Assembly (NCBI GenBank): GCA_009783295.1
Contig: WRHK01000004.1
Location: 1 to 64,000 of the forward strand
DNA from: Promicromonosporaceae bacterium
Lineage (GTDB): Bacteria; Actinomycetota; Actinomycetes; Actinomycetales; Cellulomonadaceae
Direction of reading: 5' to 3'
Length of the DNA: 64,000 nt
Within the stretch, counting starts at the first letter, position 1, and each line of letters starts with the position of its first letter. Position numbers and translations under genes: made by a program. Positions 1 through 8,098 of this stretch are shown one piece after another. The notes under the pieces are model-generated. The model was not told where the DNA came from. It did no database searches and worked only from the letters and a program-made list of their open reading frames with translations.

Positions 1-1
1 G

Positions 2-541
2 CGGCCCCCCCGCCCGCCCCCCCCCGTCGACTCGCCCCCCGTCGCGATGGCGCTCGGGTTCGCCGCGCAGCAGGCCGCCGCGTGCGCGCCCGCGGGCTCC
101 GACGCCGAGCACGTCGCGGCGCGCGCCTCCGCCGTCGCGGCCTCCAGCCGCACGCTCTTCCTGGTCGACTCGCTCGACCACCTGCGCCGCGGCGGGCGGC
201 TGTCGGCCGGGGCGGCCGCGCTCGGCACGGCCCTCGGCGTGCGGCCCATCCTCGAGATCACCGACGGGCAGATCCGGCTGGTCCAGCGCGTGCGGACGCG
301 CGCCGCGGCCCTGGAGCGCCTGCTCGCGCTCGCCGCGGAGCACGCCGCCGGGATGGAGCGACCGGGCGTCGCGGTGCACCACCTGGGCGCGCCGGACCGG
401 GCTGCGGCCGCGGCCGCGCGGCTCACCGAGCTGCTCGGGGTGAGCCCCGTGGTGACGCCCGTGAGCGCGGTGCTCGGCGCGCACGCCGGGCCGGGTGCGG
501 TGGCCGTGGTGGTGGCGGAGCTCGGCGGCCACTCGCACTGA
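2..541 (+). CDS. DegV family fatty-acid-binding protein, C-terminal part (5' end outside window)
   Basis: The open frame enters from the left edge. It carries the typical DegV second-domain features: the VAMALGF segment, then the FLVDSLDHLRRGGRLS motif, the ALGTALGVRPILEITDG motif, and a hydrophobic C-terminal strand before the stop. DegV/FakB proteins bind a fatty acid for phosphorylation by FakA. That role is family knowledge and no FakA gene is visible here. The first 30 bases are almost pure C and read as a proline run where relatives have ordinary residues, so this edge may be unreliable. Gene continuity beyond the edge is inferred. Confidence 0.8.
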   Translation, partial: RPPRPPPPVDSPPVAMALGFAAQQAAACAPAGSDAEHVAARASAVAASSRTLFLVDSLDHLRRGGRLSAGAAALGTALGVRPILEITDGQIRLVQRVRTRAAALERLLALAAEHAAGMERPGVAVHHLGAPDRAAAAAARLTELLGVSPVVTPVSAVLGAHAGPGAVAVVVAELGGHSH

Positions 542-618
542 GGCTGCCCCCAGCGCCTCCGCGTCCGCCGTCGTGCACAGGGCTGGTTCCTGGCGCACCC
601 GCGCGCCTCGGCGGCTCC

Positions 619-624
619 TAGCGT
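619..624 (+). promoter_or_regulatory. -10 hexamer TAGCGT of comEA (leaderless start)
   Basis: TAGCGT ends 7 nt before the GTG at 632, so transcription would begin at or next to the start codon. No Shine-Dalgarno-like sequence is present. The same spacing recurs throughout the window. Confidence 0.5.
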
Positions 625-631
625 CCGGGGC

Positions 632-1585
632 GTGGACGAGGACCAGGAGACCGTGCCGTTCGAGGCGGCGGTGGGCAGGCTGCGGGCAGCGAGGCTCAGC
701 GACGCGGGGGTCGCGGAGCCGCCACGGCCCTTCGTGGCCGGGGTACGGGCGGAGCCGCCACGGCCTGTCGTGGTCGAGGATCGCGTGCATCGCGAGGAGC
801 CCGCCGACGGGGCCGACGAGCTGCGCGCACGACTTGCCGACCGGCGGGACGCGACTGCCGCGGCGCGCCAGGCGGCCGCCGCGTACGCCGCGCTCCAGGG
901 GCACGTGCCCGGCGAGGAGGAGCTCGCGTCGCCGTCCGGGCGGCGATGGGTGCTGCGGCCGCGGTTGGCGATCGTCGCCGTGATCGCGGTGCTGGTGGTC
1001 GGGGTGGGGCTGGCCGTGGCGGCGGGGCGGCCGCACGCGGGGGTGGAGCCGCTCGGGGCGGTTGCCGCGCCCTCTGGTGCGGGCTCGGCCCCCGTGCCGT
1101 CCGATTCGGCGCCGCCCTCCGAGGCGCCCAGGCCGTCGCCCTCGGGGCCGGGCGTGGTCGTCGACGTCGTCGGGCAGGTGCGCAAGCCCGGGCTGATCAC
1201 GCTCCCGGCGGGGTCCCGCGTCGCGGACGCCGTCGCGGCGGCCGGCGGAGCCGCCGACGGCGCCGACCTCGGGGCCGTGAACCTCGCCCGGCCGGTCGTG
1301 GACGGCGAGCAGCTTCGCGTGCCGGCGCCGGGGGAGGCACCTGCTCCGGCGGCTGCCGCGGGGCCTGCGACGGCTGCGCAGCCTGGCCCAGGCGGCCTCG
1401 TCAACCTCAACACTGCCGACGCCGCCACCCTCGACACCCTCCCGGGGGTCGGACCGGCGATCGCCGCGCGGATCGTCGCGTGGCGGGAGCAGAACGGTGC
1501 GTTCGCGTCTGTCGACGAGCTCGACGAGGTCGCGGGTATCGGCCCCGCGATGCTCGCGAAGCTGCACGACCTGGTGACGGTGTGA
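632..1585 (+). CDS. comEA: ComEA family DNA-binding competence protein
   Basis: The 317-aa protein has a charged cytoplasmic N-terminus and one membrane segment at about residues 110-132. A Pro/Ser-rich linker and an SLBB-like domain follow (about 175-235, starting VVVDVVGQVRKPG). Tandem helix-hairpin-helix motifs begin at about residue 258 (NLNTADAATLDTLPGVGPAIA). ComEA is the surface receptor that passes double-stranded DNA to the ComEC channel. The downstream comEC overlaps it by 4 bp (GTGA), supporting a coupled two-gene operon. The GTG start fits a leaderless -10. The long N-terminal cytoplasmic extension is common in actinobacterial versions. Confidence 0.9.
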   Translation: MDEDQETVPFEAAVGRLRAARLSDAGVAEPPRPFVAGVRAEPPRPVVVEDRVHREEPADGADELRARLADRRDATAAARQAAAAYAALQGHVPGEEELASPSGRRWVLRPRLAIVAVIAVLVVGVGLAVAAGRPHAGVEPLGAVAAPSGAGSAPVPSDSAPPSEAPRPSPSGPGVVVDVVGQVRKPGLITLPAGSRVADAVAAAGGAADGADLGAVNLARPVVDGEQLRVPAPGEAPAPAAAAGPATAAQPGPGGLVNLNTADAATLDTLPGVGPAIAARIVAWREQNGAFASVDELDEVAGIGPAMLAKLHDLVTV

Positions 1586-4074
1586 GGAGCGACCTGAGGC
1601 TCCTGCCGGCGGCGATCGCCACGTGGGCGGCGGCGTGGGCGCTGACCCGGTGGACGGGCGCGGCGCCCGCTGTTCTCTGTGGTTCGGCTGGCGGCGTCCT
1701 CGCGAGTGCGGTCGCCCTGCTTGCGGCCAGGGCGACCGCGCGCCGCACCGCGCGGGTCGCGGCCCAGGCGCTGCTGGTGGCCGGGGCCGTCGCGGCGGTC
1801 ACGCTCGGCGCCGTGGCGCACGTGGCGGCCCGGGAGCCGGTCGCTGTGCTCGCGGCCCAGTGCGCGGACGCCGTGCTCGCGGGCCGGGTCGTCGCCGACG
1901 GCACGCCGAGCCCCTTCGGCGCGGGGCAGGTCTGGTCGCTCGACGCGGACACGGTGACCGCCCGAGCGGTGACGACGGCCGTGCGCGCCCGCGTGGAGGT
2001 GAGCGGAGCGGAGGCCGCCCCGCCGTACGGGGCACGGGCCGTCGTGCACGCGCGGCTCGCTCCGGCGGACCCGGCCGTCGAGGACGCGGCCCGCGCCACG
2101 GCAACCGATGTCGAGGTGGTCCGCAGACCGCCCGCCGTGCTCCGGGCGACGAACGCGCTGCGGGCGGCTCTGCTCGGCGTCACCGCAGACCTGTCCCCGC
2201 AGGCCCAGGGCCTGGTGCCCGGGATCGCCGTCGGCGACACGTCGCGCATGCCCCCGGACCTGGGCGCCGCGTTCAAGGCCACCGGGCTCACGCACCTCAC
2301 CGCGGTCTCGGGCGGGCACTTCGCGATCGTGCTCACGCTCGTCACGGCGTTCGCGGGGATGGTGCGCGCGCCGCGGTGGGTGCGGGTGCTGCTGGTCGCG
2401 GCGATCGCCACCGGGTTCGTGCTGCTGGTGCGGCCCGAGCCGAGCGTGCAGCGGGCCGCCGTGATGTGCGCCGTGACCGTGCTCGGCGTGGCGCTGGGCA
2501 GGCCCGCGGCGTCGATGCCGTCGCTCGCTGCGTGCACGATGGTGCTGCTGTGCGCCGACCCGTGGCTCGCGCGGTCCTTCGGGTTCGCGTTGTCGTGCGC
2601 CGCGACGGGTGGGCTCGTGCTGCTCGTCACTCCGCTCGTGCGACGCCTGACGCCGTGGCTCGGTCGGGCGGGGGCTCTTGCGCTCGCGGTGCCGCTCGCC
2701 GCGCAGCTCGCATGCGGGCCGGTGCTGGTGCTGCTCTCGCCGGCCGTGCCGACCGTGTCGGTGCTGGCCAACCTGCTGGCGGCGCCCGCCGTCGCGCCCG
2801 CGACCCTCCTCGGGCTGGCCGCGACGCTCACCGCCCCGTGGTGGCCGTGGGGTGCGCACGCCCTGGCGTGGACTGCTGGCGGCGCGACCTGGTGGGTCGC
2901 CGCGGTGGCGCGGTGGTGCTCGGCGCTGCCCGGAGCCGCGCTGCCGTGGCCGGGTGGGCCGTGGGGTGCGCTCGCGATGGCCGGCGCGACCGCGCTGCTC
3001 CTCGTGCTCGTGCTGCGCCGTGCACCCGGCGAGGGCTGGCCGCTCGCGTGGTCCGAGGGTGGCCGGCAGGCGCGTCGCGCCGCGGGCGCCTACGTCCGCG
3101 CGGCCCTCGTCCGGCGGCGTCACGGCCTGCTCACGCGGCGGGACCGCCGTCTCGCGCTCGTCGCTGCGGTGGCGGTGATCCTGCTGGTCACGGGCACGAC
3201 GACGGCGGTCGTGCGGGTGCTCCCCACGCGCGGTCGCGTGCCCGCCGACTGGCAGGTCGTTGCGTGCGACGTCGGGCAGGGCGACTCGATGGCGGTGCGG
3301 ACGGGACCGGCGTCGGCGGTCGTGATCGACACCGGGCCCGAGGGCGACGCCGCCGGGCGGTGCCTCGACCGGCTCGGCGTCACGCGCATCGACCTGCTGG
3401 TGCTGACGCACGAGCACCTCGACCACATCGGCGGGCTCGCCGCGGTGCTGGCCGGCCGGGACGTGCGGGCGGCCTGGGTCTCGAAGCTCGACCAGCCGGC
3501 AGCGAACGCGCGCCGGGTGTCCGACGAGCTCGCCGGCGCGGGCGTCACGCGCCGGGTCCCCGATGTGGGCGAGACGGTGCATCTGGCGTCCGGCGGCTGG
3601 CAGGTCGACCTGCGGGTGCTCGGGACGGGCATCGCCTCGGGCGGGAAGCGCGCGTCGGTCTCCCGCGGCTCGGCCGAGGGCGACGGCATCAACGACTCGA
3701 GCATCGCGCTCGACGTCGTCACGAGCGGACCCGGCGGCGGGATGGACCTGGTCGCGCTCGGAGACCTCGAGCAGCCGGGGCAGGACGCGCTCCTGACGTC
3801 GCTGCAGGCGGGCGGCCCGCCGGGCGTGCTCGACGGCGTCGACGTCGTCAAGGTGGCGCACCACGGGTCGGCGTCGCAGTCCGCTCGGCTCGCCCGCCTG
3901 CTGCACCCGCGCGTCGCGCTCGTCAGCGTGGGCGCGGGAAACACGTACGGGCACCCGACGGCCTCGATGCTCGACCTCTACGCGGGTGTGGGGTCGCGGA
4001 CCGTGCGCACCGACCGGTGCGGCTCGGCGGTGCTGGTGGTGAGGGGCGGTGCGATGGCCCTCGCGTGCACCTGA
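1582..4074 (+). CDS. comEC: ComEC/Rec2 family competence membrane channel
   Basis: The 830-aa polytopic protein begins at a GTG overlapping the comEA stop. N-terminal membrane segments come first, then the Competence-domain signature (FKATGLTHLTAVSGGHFAIV), more transmembrane helices, and a C-terminal metallo-beta-lactamase-like domain. That domain contains DVGQGDS and the metal motif HEHLDH at residues 610-615. ComEC forms the inner-membrane DNA uptake pore, and the C-terminal domain is thought to degrade the non-transported strand. The architecture is complete, with no lesion. No type IV pilus or ComF gene lies in the window, so natural competence itself is not established. Confidence 0.92.
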   Translation: MRSDLRLLPAAIATWAAAWALTRWTGAAPAVLCGSAGGVLASAVALLAARATARRTARVAAQALLVAGAVAAVTLGAVAHVAAREPVAVLAAQCADAVLAGRVVADGTPSPFGAGQVWSLDADTVTARAVTTAVRARVEVSGAEAAPPYGARAVVHARLAPADPAVEDAARATATDVEVVRRPPAVLRATNALRAALLGVTADLSPQAQGLVPGIAVGDTSRMPPDLGAAFKATGLTHLTAVSGGHFAIVLTLVTAFAGMVRAPRWVRVLLVAAIATGFVLLVRPEPSVQRAAVMCAVTVLGVALGRPAASMPSLAACTMVLLCADPWLARSFGFALSCAATGGLVLLVTPLVRRLTPWLGRAGALALAVPLAAQLACGPVLVLLSPAVPTVSVLANLLAAPAVAPATLLGLAATLTAPWWPWGAHALAWTAGGATWWVAAVARWCSALPGAALPWPGGPWGALAMAGATALLLVLVLRRAPGEGWPLAWSEGGRQARRAAGAYVRAALVRRRHGLLTRRDRRLALVAAVAVILLVTGTTTAVVRVLPTRGRVPADWQVVACDVGQGDSMAVRTGPASAVVIDTGPEGDAAGRCLDRLGVTRIDLLVLTHEHLDHIGGLAAVLAGRDVRAAWVSKLDQPAANARRVSDELAGAGVTRRVPDVGETVHLASGGWQVDLRVLGTGIASGGKRASVSRGSAEGDGINDSSIALDVVTSGPGGGMDLVALGDLEQPGQDALLTSLQAGGPPGVLDGVDVVKVAHHGSASQSARLARLLHPRVALVSVGAGNTYGHPTASMLDLYAGVGSRTVRTDRCGSAVLVVRGGAMALACT

Positions 4075-4132
4075 GGGTGCACGGGCGGCACGGGTCGGCG
4101 GCCGCGTCGGCGGCGCGTGGCAGAGTGGGCGC

Positions 4133-5155
4133 GTGCCCCCCGCCTCCCGAAGCCGCACCGGCCGGCCCGCCGGCAACGTCCGCTCGTGGGACGAGCCGAC
4201 GCTCGCCCCCGTGGTCCTCGTGCGAGGCCCGGAGGACTTGCTCCGCGAACGTGCCGTCGACGCGCTCGTCGGGCTCGCGCGCGAACGCGACCCCGAGACG
4301 GAGAAGGTCGAGCTCGACGGCACCACGTACGGGGCCGGCCAGCTTCGGGTCGCCGCGAGCCCGTCGCTCTTCGGCGAGGCCAAGATCGTGGTGGTCACCG
4401 GCGCGGAGTCGGGCACCGAGGAGCTGTACGGCGACCTCATCGACCACGTCGCGAACCCGGACCCGGAGACGACGGTCGTGGTGGTGCACGGCGGCGGCCA
4501 GCGCGGCAAGAAGATGCTCGACACCGTCGTGGGTTCAGGCGCGCCGGTGCTGCAGTGCGATGCGATCACCCGCGACGCCGACAAGGCCGAGCTCGTCGCC
4601 CGCGACCTGCGGGCCGCCCGCCGCCGGGCCGAGCCCGAGGCGGTGCGGGCCCTGATCGACGCGGTCGGCGCCGACCTGCGGGAGCTCGCGTCGGCCGTGG
4701 CGCAGCTCGTCGCCGACACGCCCGGCACCATCACCGTCGGCGTCGTCGACCGCTACTACGGCGGACGCGTCGAGGCCACGGGTTTCAAGGTCGCCGACGC
4801 CGCCGTCGCCGGCGACGCGGGCGGTGCGGTCGCCCTGCTGCGCCACGCCCTGGCGACGGGTGCCGACCCGGTTCCGCTCGTCGCCGCCCTGGCCATGCGG
4901 CTGCGCACGCTCGCCAAGGTCGCCGCGCTCCGCGGCGGCACGGTGACCGCGCGCGAGCTCGGGCTGCAGGACTGGCAGGTGCGCAACGCCCAGCGCGACC
5001 TCCAGCGCTGGACCCCGGAGGGCCTGGCGACGGCGATCAGCGCGGTCGCCCAGGCCGACACGGACGTGAAGGGCGCCGGCCGAGACCCGGTCTACGCGGT
5101 GGAGACGGCGGTCCTGACGATCGCCCGCTCGGCCCGCCAGACGTCCCGCCGCTGA
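4133..5155 (+). CDS. holA: DNA polymerase III subunit delta
   Basis: The 340-aa clamp-loader delta subunit opens the beta sliding clamp during loading. Recognisable parts are the N-terminal APVVLVRGPEDLLRERAVD segment, the acidic EKVELDG strand, and the C-terminal collar region (GLQDWQVRNAQRDLQRW, then QADTDVKGAG), which is characteristic of HolA. The GTG start lies 6 nt after CAGAGT, a weak leaderless-type -10. Upstream sequence in frame has no DnaN-binding features, so longer starts are unlikely. Its place after comEC and before convergent rpsT is conserved in actinobacteria. A 20-bp repeat array begins 5 bp after the stop. Confidence 0.92.
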   Translation: MPPASRSRTGRPAGNVRSWDEPTLAPVVLVRGPEDLLRERAVDALVGLARERDPETEKVELDGTTYGAGQLRVAASPSLFGEAKIVVVTGAESGTEELYGDLIDHVANPDPETTVVVVHGGGQRGKKMLDTVVGSGAPVLQCDAITRDADKAELVARDLRAARRRAEPEAVRALIDAVGADLRELASAVAQLVADTPGTITVGVVDRYYGGRVEATGFKVADAAVAGDAGGAVALLRHALATGADPVPLVAALAMRLRTLAKVAALRGGTVTARELGLQDWQVRNAQRDLQRWTPEGLATAISAVAQADTDVKGAGRDPVYAVETAVLTIARSARQTSRR

Positions 5156-5160
5156 CCCAC

Positions 5161-5350
5161 CGGGGCGAGATAGAGCCCCAGCTCGCGAGATAGGACCCCA
5201 CCCGGCGAGATAGAGCCCGGCCCGGCGAGATAGCGCCCGGCCCGGCGAGATAGCGCCCCAGTCCGCGAGACCGAGGTCGTCTGTCTTGCAGCCCGGGCTC
5301 TATCTCGCGGCCCAGCCCTCTATCTCGCACCCCCGCGCTCTATCTCGCGA
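5161..5350. repeat. 20-bp-period repeat array, six direct then three inverted units (core GCGAGATAGAGCC)
   Basis: Six consecutive 20-bp units carry GCGAGATAG or a close variant at the same phase (5161-5280; the sixth has decayed to GCGAGACCG). Three units of the inverse, CTATCTCGC, follow at 20-bp period (5291-5350). The two halves are mutually complementary and could fold into a long branched hairpin. The array sits between the convergent ends of holA and rpsT. A smaller two-plus-two version occurs at 49484-49563. There are no unique spacers, so it is not a CRISPR. Its function is unknown; transcript termination or a REP-like role is inference. Confidence 0.85.
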
Positions 5351-5369
5351 AGCGAGGCCCGGCATGGCG

Positions 5370-5405
5370 AAGGGCGCCGCTCCCGTGGTGGGGAGCGACG
5401 CCCTT
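5370..5405 (-). terminator. Terminator hairpin downstream of rpsT
   Basis: Two 15-nt arms (AAGGGCGCCGCTCCC and GGGAGCGACGCCCTT) pair with one mismatch around a 6-nt loop, about 35 bp beyond the rpsT stop. The G+C-rich stem ends in AAG/CTT rather than a long U tract, as is common in high-GC genomes. Confidence 0.7.
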
Positions 5406-5440
5406 GCGATGCTTGCCCTGCGAGGGGCGTCAGACCTGGC

Positions 5441-5701
5441 TCAGAGAGCCGAGACCAGCTTCGCGATGGCCGACTTGCGGTTCGCGGCCTGGTTCTGGTG
5501 GATGACACCCTTCGAGACGGCCTTGTCGAGCTTGCGCGACGCGGCGGCGAGGGCGGTGCCCGCGGCCTCCTTGTCGCCGGCGGCCACGGCCTCGCGAACG
5601 CGACGCACGTAGGTCTTCAGCTCGGACTTGACGGCCTTGTTGCGCAGACGAGCCTTCTCGTTCGTCTTGATGCGCTTGATCTGGGACTTGATGTTTGCCA
5701 C
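5441..5701 (-). CDS. rpsT: 30S ribosomal protein S20
   Basis: The 86-aa basic protein starts [23 protein letters not shown] and matches the usual S20 length and its all-helical, Lys/Arg-rich composition. It binds the 5' domain of 16S rRNA during small-subunit assembly. The GTG start at 5701 gives the canonical N-terminus; longer in-frame extensions lack S20 character. A purine-rich AGGAAG lies upstream on the minus strand. It is convergent with holA, with the repeat array and a strong hairpin between them. Confidence 0.97.
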   Translation of the reverse strand: MANIKSQIKRIKTNEKARLRNKAVKSELKTYVRRVREAVAAGDKEAAGTALAAASRKLDKAVSKGVIHQNQAANRKSAIAKLVSAL

Positions 5702-5870
5702 TGGTGGACTTCCTGGTGTGTTCGCCTGCCGGCGAGCGGATAGGTCGTAGAGGGCGGCCACAGCTCCGGGACTGGGGGTGGGGAACCCTTGGAGAGGAGT
5801 TGTGGCAGTGCCCGCCGACCTGGGCGGACACGCAACCACCAAGGGTAACAGAGCCGGTCGGCGGTTTCGA

Positions 5871-5886
5871 CGGGCTCAACCGCCGC
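5871..5886. repeat. Copy of the GGTTTCGACAGGCTCAACC dispersed repeat
   Basis: The sequence GCGGTTTCGACGGGCTCAAC differs by one base from the copies near 40303 and 40327. It overlaps the 3' boundary region of the PemK/MazF-like gene. See the copies at 27706, 35388, 40273-40347 and 63968. Confidence 0.7.
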
Positions 5887-5892
5887 CGGCGG

Positions 5893-6489
5893 TCAGCGGC
5901 GCGCGGCGCCCATCGCGGCCACGACCTGCCCGAACAGCACCTTGGGCATGACGGCGCCCTCGCGCCGCACGGACGCGGGTGCGACGCGGATCACGCGGTT
6001 GAGCCGGACCTCGCTCGGACGACCCTGCTTGTCCCAGGGCCCCGAGCCGATGTCCATCCACAGCCGCCCGGCGCGGGCCTCCTGGGCGGCGTCGCGGTCG
6101 TGGTCCTTGCTGGTGAGCTGCAGCGCCAGCAGCCACGGCCCGTCGTGCCCTACGAGCAGCACCGGCCGGTCCTTGCCCTGGGCGTGGTCCTCCTCGAACG
6201 GCACCCACGTCCACACGACCTCGCCGGGGTCCGGCGAACCATCGGGGTGCGGCGAGTACTCCGCGCGCACGGTCCCGCGGAAGTCGCCGGGATAGGCGCC
6301 CGACGCCGTCGCCGTCGCCCCAGGCCGCACCGGCGCTCCCGGCCGCACCGGCGCCCCCGGCCGCGCGACGGACGCCGTCCGCGACGCCGGCCGCGACCCC
6401 TGCCGCGTCGTCGTCCCGCCAGTCCGGCGGCTGCCGGACAGCACCGTGCGCGCGACGTCCACCAGCACGTTCACCCATCGACTCGCCAC
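5893..6489 (-). CDS. PemK/MazF-like domain protein
   Basis: The 198-aa product has an N-terminal helix and a Pro/Ala/Gly linker containing the tandem motif PGAPVRPGAPVRPG. A C-terminal PemK/MazF-type beta-barrel follows: RPVLLVGHDGPWLLALQLTS, KDHDRD, then WMDIGSGPWDKQGRPSEVRLNRVIRV. MazF toxins are RNases. No antitoxin-sized gene lies next to it, and actinobacteria encode solitary long relatives like this, so calling it an active toxin is not justified. The GTG at 6489 was chosen because AGCCTA on the plus strand (TAGGCT on the minus strand) lies 7 nt upstream, a leaderless arrangement. Confidence 0.7.
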   Translation of the reverse strand: MASRWVNVLVDVARTVLSGSRRTGGTTTRQGSRPASRTASVARPGAPVRPGAPVRPGATATASGAYPGDFRGTVRAEYSPHPDGSPDPGEVVWTWVPFEEDHAQGKDRPVLLVGHDGPWLLALQLTSKDHDRDAAQEARAGRLWMDIGSGPWDKQGRPSEVRLNRVIRVAPASVRREGAVMPKVLFGQVVAAMGAARR

Positions 6490-6496
6490 GGCCGAC

Positions 6497-6502
6497 AGCC
6501 TA
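6497..6502 (-). promoter_or_regulatory. -10 hexamer TAGGCT of the PemK/MazF-like gene
   Basis: On the minus strand TAGGCT precedes the GTG at 6489 by 7 nt, with no ribosome-binding site between. It supports this start and a leaderless transcript. Confidence 0.45.
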
Positions 6503-6580
6503 CGGCCCGGCGCGCTCCGGCACCGCAGAACCGTCACCACGCCGAAACACGGCGGGAACCCGTGCGCCACGGGCCGCTCC

Positions 6581-6586
6581 TAGGTT
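6581..6586 (+). promoter_or_regulatory. -10 hexamer TAGGTT of the ATP-grasp/alpha-E operon
   Basis: TAGGTT is followed by 6 nt and the ATG at 6593, implying a leaderless operon transcript. Confidence 0.5.
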
Positions 6587-6592
6587 GCGGTC

Positions 6593-8098
6593 ATGGCGGA
6601 CCTCTTCGACGACTACCCGCTCGGCGCGGCGTACGACGAGATGCTCGACCGGGACAGCGGGGTGCGCCCCCGCTACGCCCCGGTCCACGGCACGCTGGCG
6701 GGCCTCACGGCGGACGAGGTCGCGGTGCGGGCCGACGCGCTCGCCCGCTCCTACCTGGCGCAGGGCGTGACCTTCGACTTCGCGGGCGAGGAGCGGCCGT
6801 TCCCGCTCGACGTCGTGCCGCGCGTCATCGAGCCCGACGAGTGGGACGTCGTCGCGCGGGGCGTCGCGCAGCGTGTGCGGGCCCTCGAGGCGTTCCTGGC
6901 CGACGTCTACGGGCCCCAGCAGGCCGTGCGCGACGGCGTCGTGCCCCTGCGGCTGATCCTGTCGAGCGCCGAGTTCAAGCAGGCCGCCCACGGGATCGAG
7001 CCGCCGAACGGGGTGCGGTGCCACGTGTCGGGGATCGACGTCGTGCGCGACGCCGTGGGGGAGTACCGCGTGCTGGAGGACAACGTGCGCGTGCCGTCCG
7101 GCGTGAGCTACGTGGTGTCCAACCGGCAGGCGATGGTGCGCAGCTTCCCGGAGCTCTTCTCGAGCATGCGCGTGCGGCCGGTGGTCGACTACCCGCAGCG
7201 GCTGCTCGCCGCGCTGGTCGCGGCGGCACCCGACGGCGCTGCCGACCCGACCGTCGTCGTGCTCACGCCGGGCGTCTTCAGCTCGGCCTACTACGAGCAC
7301 GCGCTGCTCGCCCGGCTCATGGGGGTGGAGCTGGTCGAGGGGCCGGACCTGTTCTGCTCGGGCGGGCGCGTGTTCATGCGGACGACGCGGGGCTCGCGGC
7401 GCGTCGACGTCATCTACCGCCGGGTGGACGACGACTTCCTCGACCCGGTGCAGTTCCGCGCCGACTCGGTGCTGGGCGTGCCCGGTCTGGTCGGCTGCGC
7501 GCGGCGCGGCGGCGTCACGCTCGCGAACGCGATCGGCAACGGCGTCGCCGACGACAAGCTCGTCTACACCTACGTGCCGGACCTGATCCGCTACTTCCTG
7601 GGCGAGGAGCCGGTGGTCCGCAACGTCGACACGTGGCGGCTGCAGGAGCCCGAGGCGCTCGCGGAGGTGCTCGACCGGCTCGACGAGCTGGTGGTCAAGC
7701 CCGTCGACGGGTCGGGCGGCAAGGGCATCGTCGTCGGGCCGGCGGCCAGCAGGGCCGAGCTGGACCGGCTCAGGACGCGGCTGGTGGCCGACCCCCGGGG
7801 ATGGATCGCCCAGCCGGTGGTGCAGCTGTCGACGGCGCCGACGCTGGTCGACGGCGGGTTCCGGCCCCGGCACATCGACCTGCGGCCGTTCGCCGTCAAC
7901 GACGGGGACGACGTGTGGGTGCTGCCGGGAGGCCTCACCCGCGTCGCGCTGCCGCAGGGGCAGCTCGTGGTCAACAGCTCGCAGGGAGGCGGGTCCAAGG
8001 ACACGTGGGTGCTGGAGGGCCCCAGGCCGGCCTCCCGCGCTCAGCAGCAGCAACAGCAGCAACAGACGACAGACCCCGCAGGAGGTACGACGTGCTGA
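6593..8098 (+). CDS. Circularly permuted type-2 ATP-grasp protein
   Basis: The 501-aa protein has the family landmarks: the YDEMLD start, the FNxxPLD-like DFAGEERPFPLDVVPR segment, the VLEDNVRVPSGVSYV motif, and the KPVDGSGGKGIVVGP glycine loop. This COG2308 family is predicted to form amide bonds. It occurs with alpha-E and transglutaminase proteins, exactly as here, in a proposed but undefined peptide-modifying system. The tail is odd: a CAG/CAA run gives eight consecutive glutamines just before the C-terminus (DNA 8043-8066). The next gene starts within its last 7 bp, so translation is coupled. Confidence 0.88.
   Translation: MADLFDDYPLGAAYDEMLDRDSGVRPRYAPVHGTLAGLTADEVAVRADALARSYLAQGVTFDFAGEERPFPLDVVPRVIEPDEWDVVARGVAQRVRALEAFLADVYGPQQAVRDGVVPLRLILSSAEFKQAAHGIEPPNGVRCHVSGIDVVRDAVGEYRVLEDNVRVPSGVSYVVSNRQAMVRSFPELFSSMRVRPVVDYPQRLLAALVAAAPDGAADPTVVVLTPGVFSSAYYEHALLARLMGVELVEGPDLFCSGGRVFMRTTRGSRRVDVIYRRVDDDFLDPVQFRADSVLGVPGLVGCARRGGVTLANAIGNGVADDKLVYTYVPDLIRYFLGEEPVVRNVDTWRLQEPEALAEVLDRLDELVVKPVDGSGGKGIVVGPAASRAELDRLRTRLVADPRGWIAQPVVQLSTAPTLVDGGFRPRHIDLRPFAVNDGDDVWVLPGGLTRVALPQGQLVVNSSQGGGSKDTWVLEGPRPASRAQQQQQQQQTTDPAGGTTC
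8042..8066 (+). repeat. CAG/CAA trinucleotide run encoding polyglutamine
   Basis: Near-perfect CAG/CAA repeats encode a Q8 tract close to the C-terminus of the ATP-grasp protein. It is A-rich relative to the surrounding sequence and is the only such microsatellite in the window. Length variation between strains would be expected. Confidence 0.8.

Noticed and set aside
5161-5350. Possible CRISPR array from the regularly spaced repeats
   Set aside because: The units are contiguous 20-bp repeats without unique spacers, change orientation within the array, and no cas genes are present.
5893-6489. Complete toxin-antitoxin module
   Set aside because: Only a PemK/MazF-like domain is present. No antitoxin-sized ORF with a ribosome-binding site or promoter lies adjacent, and long solitary relatives are common.
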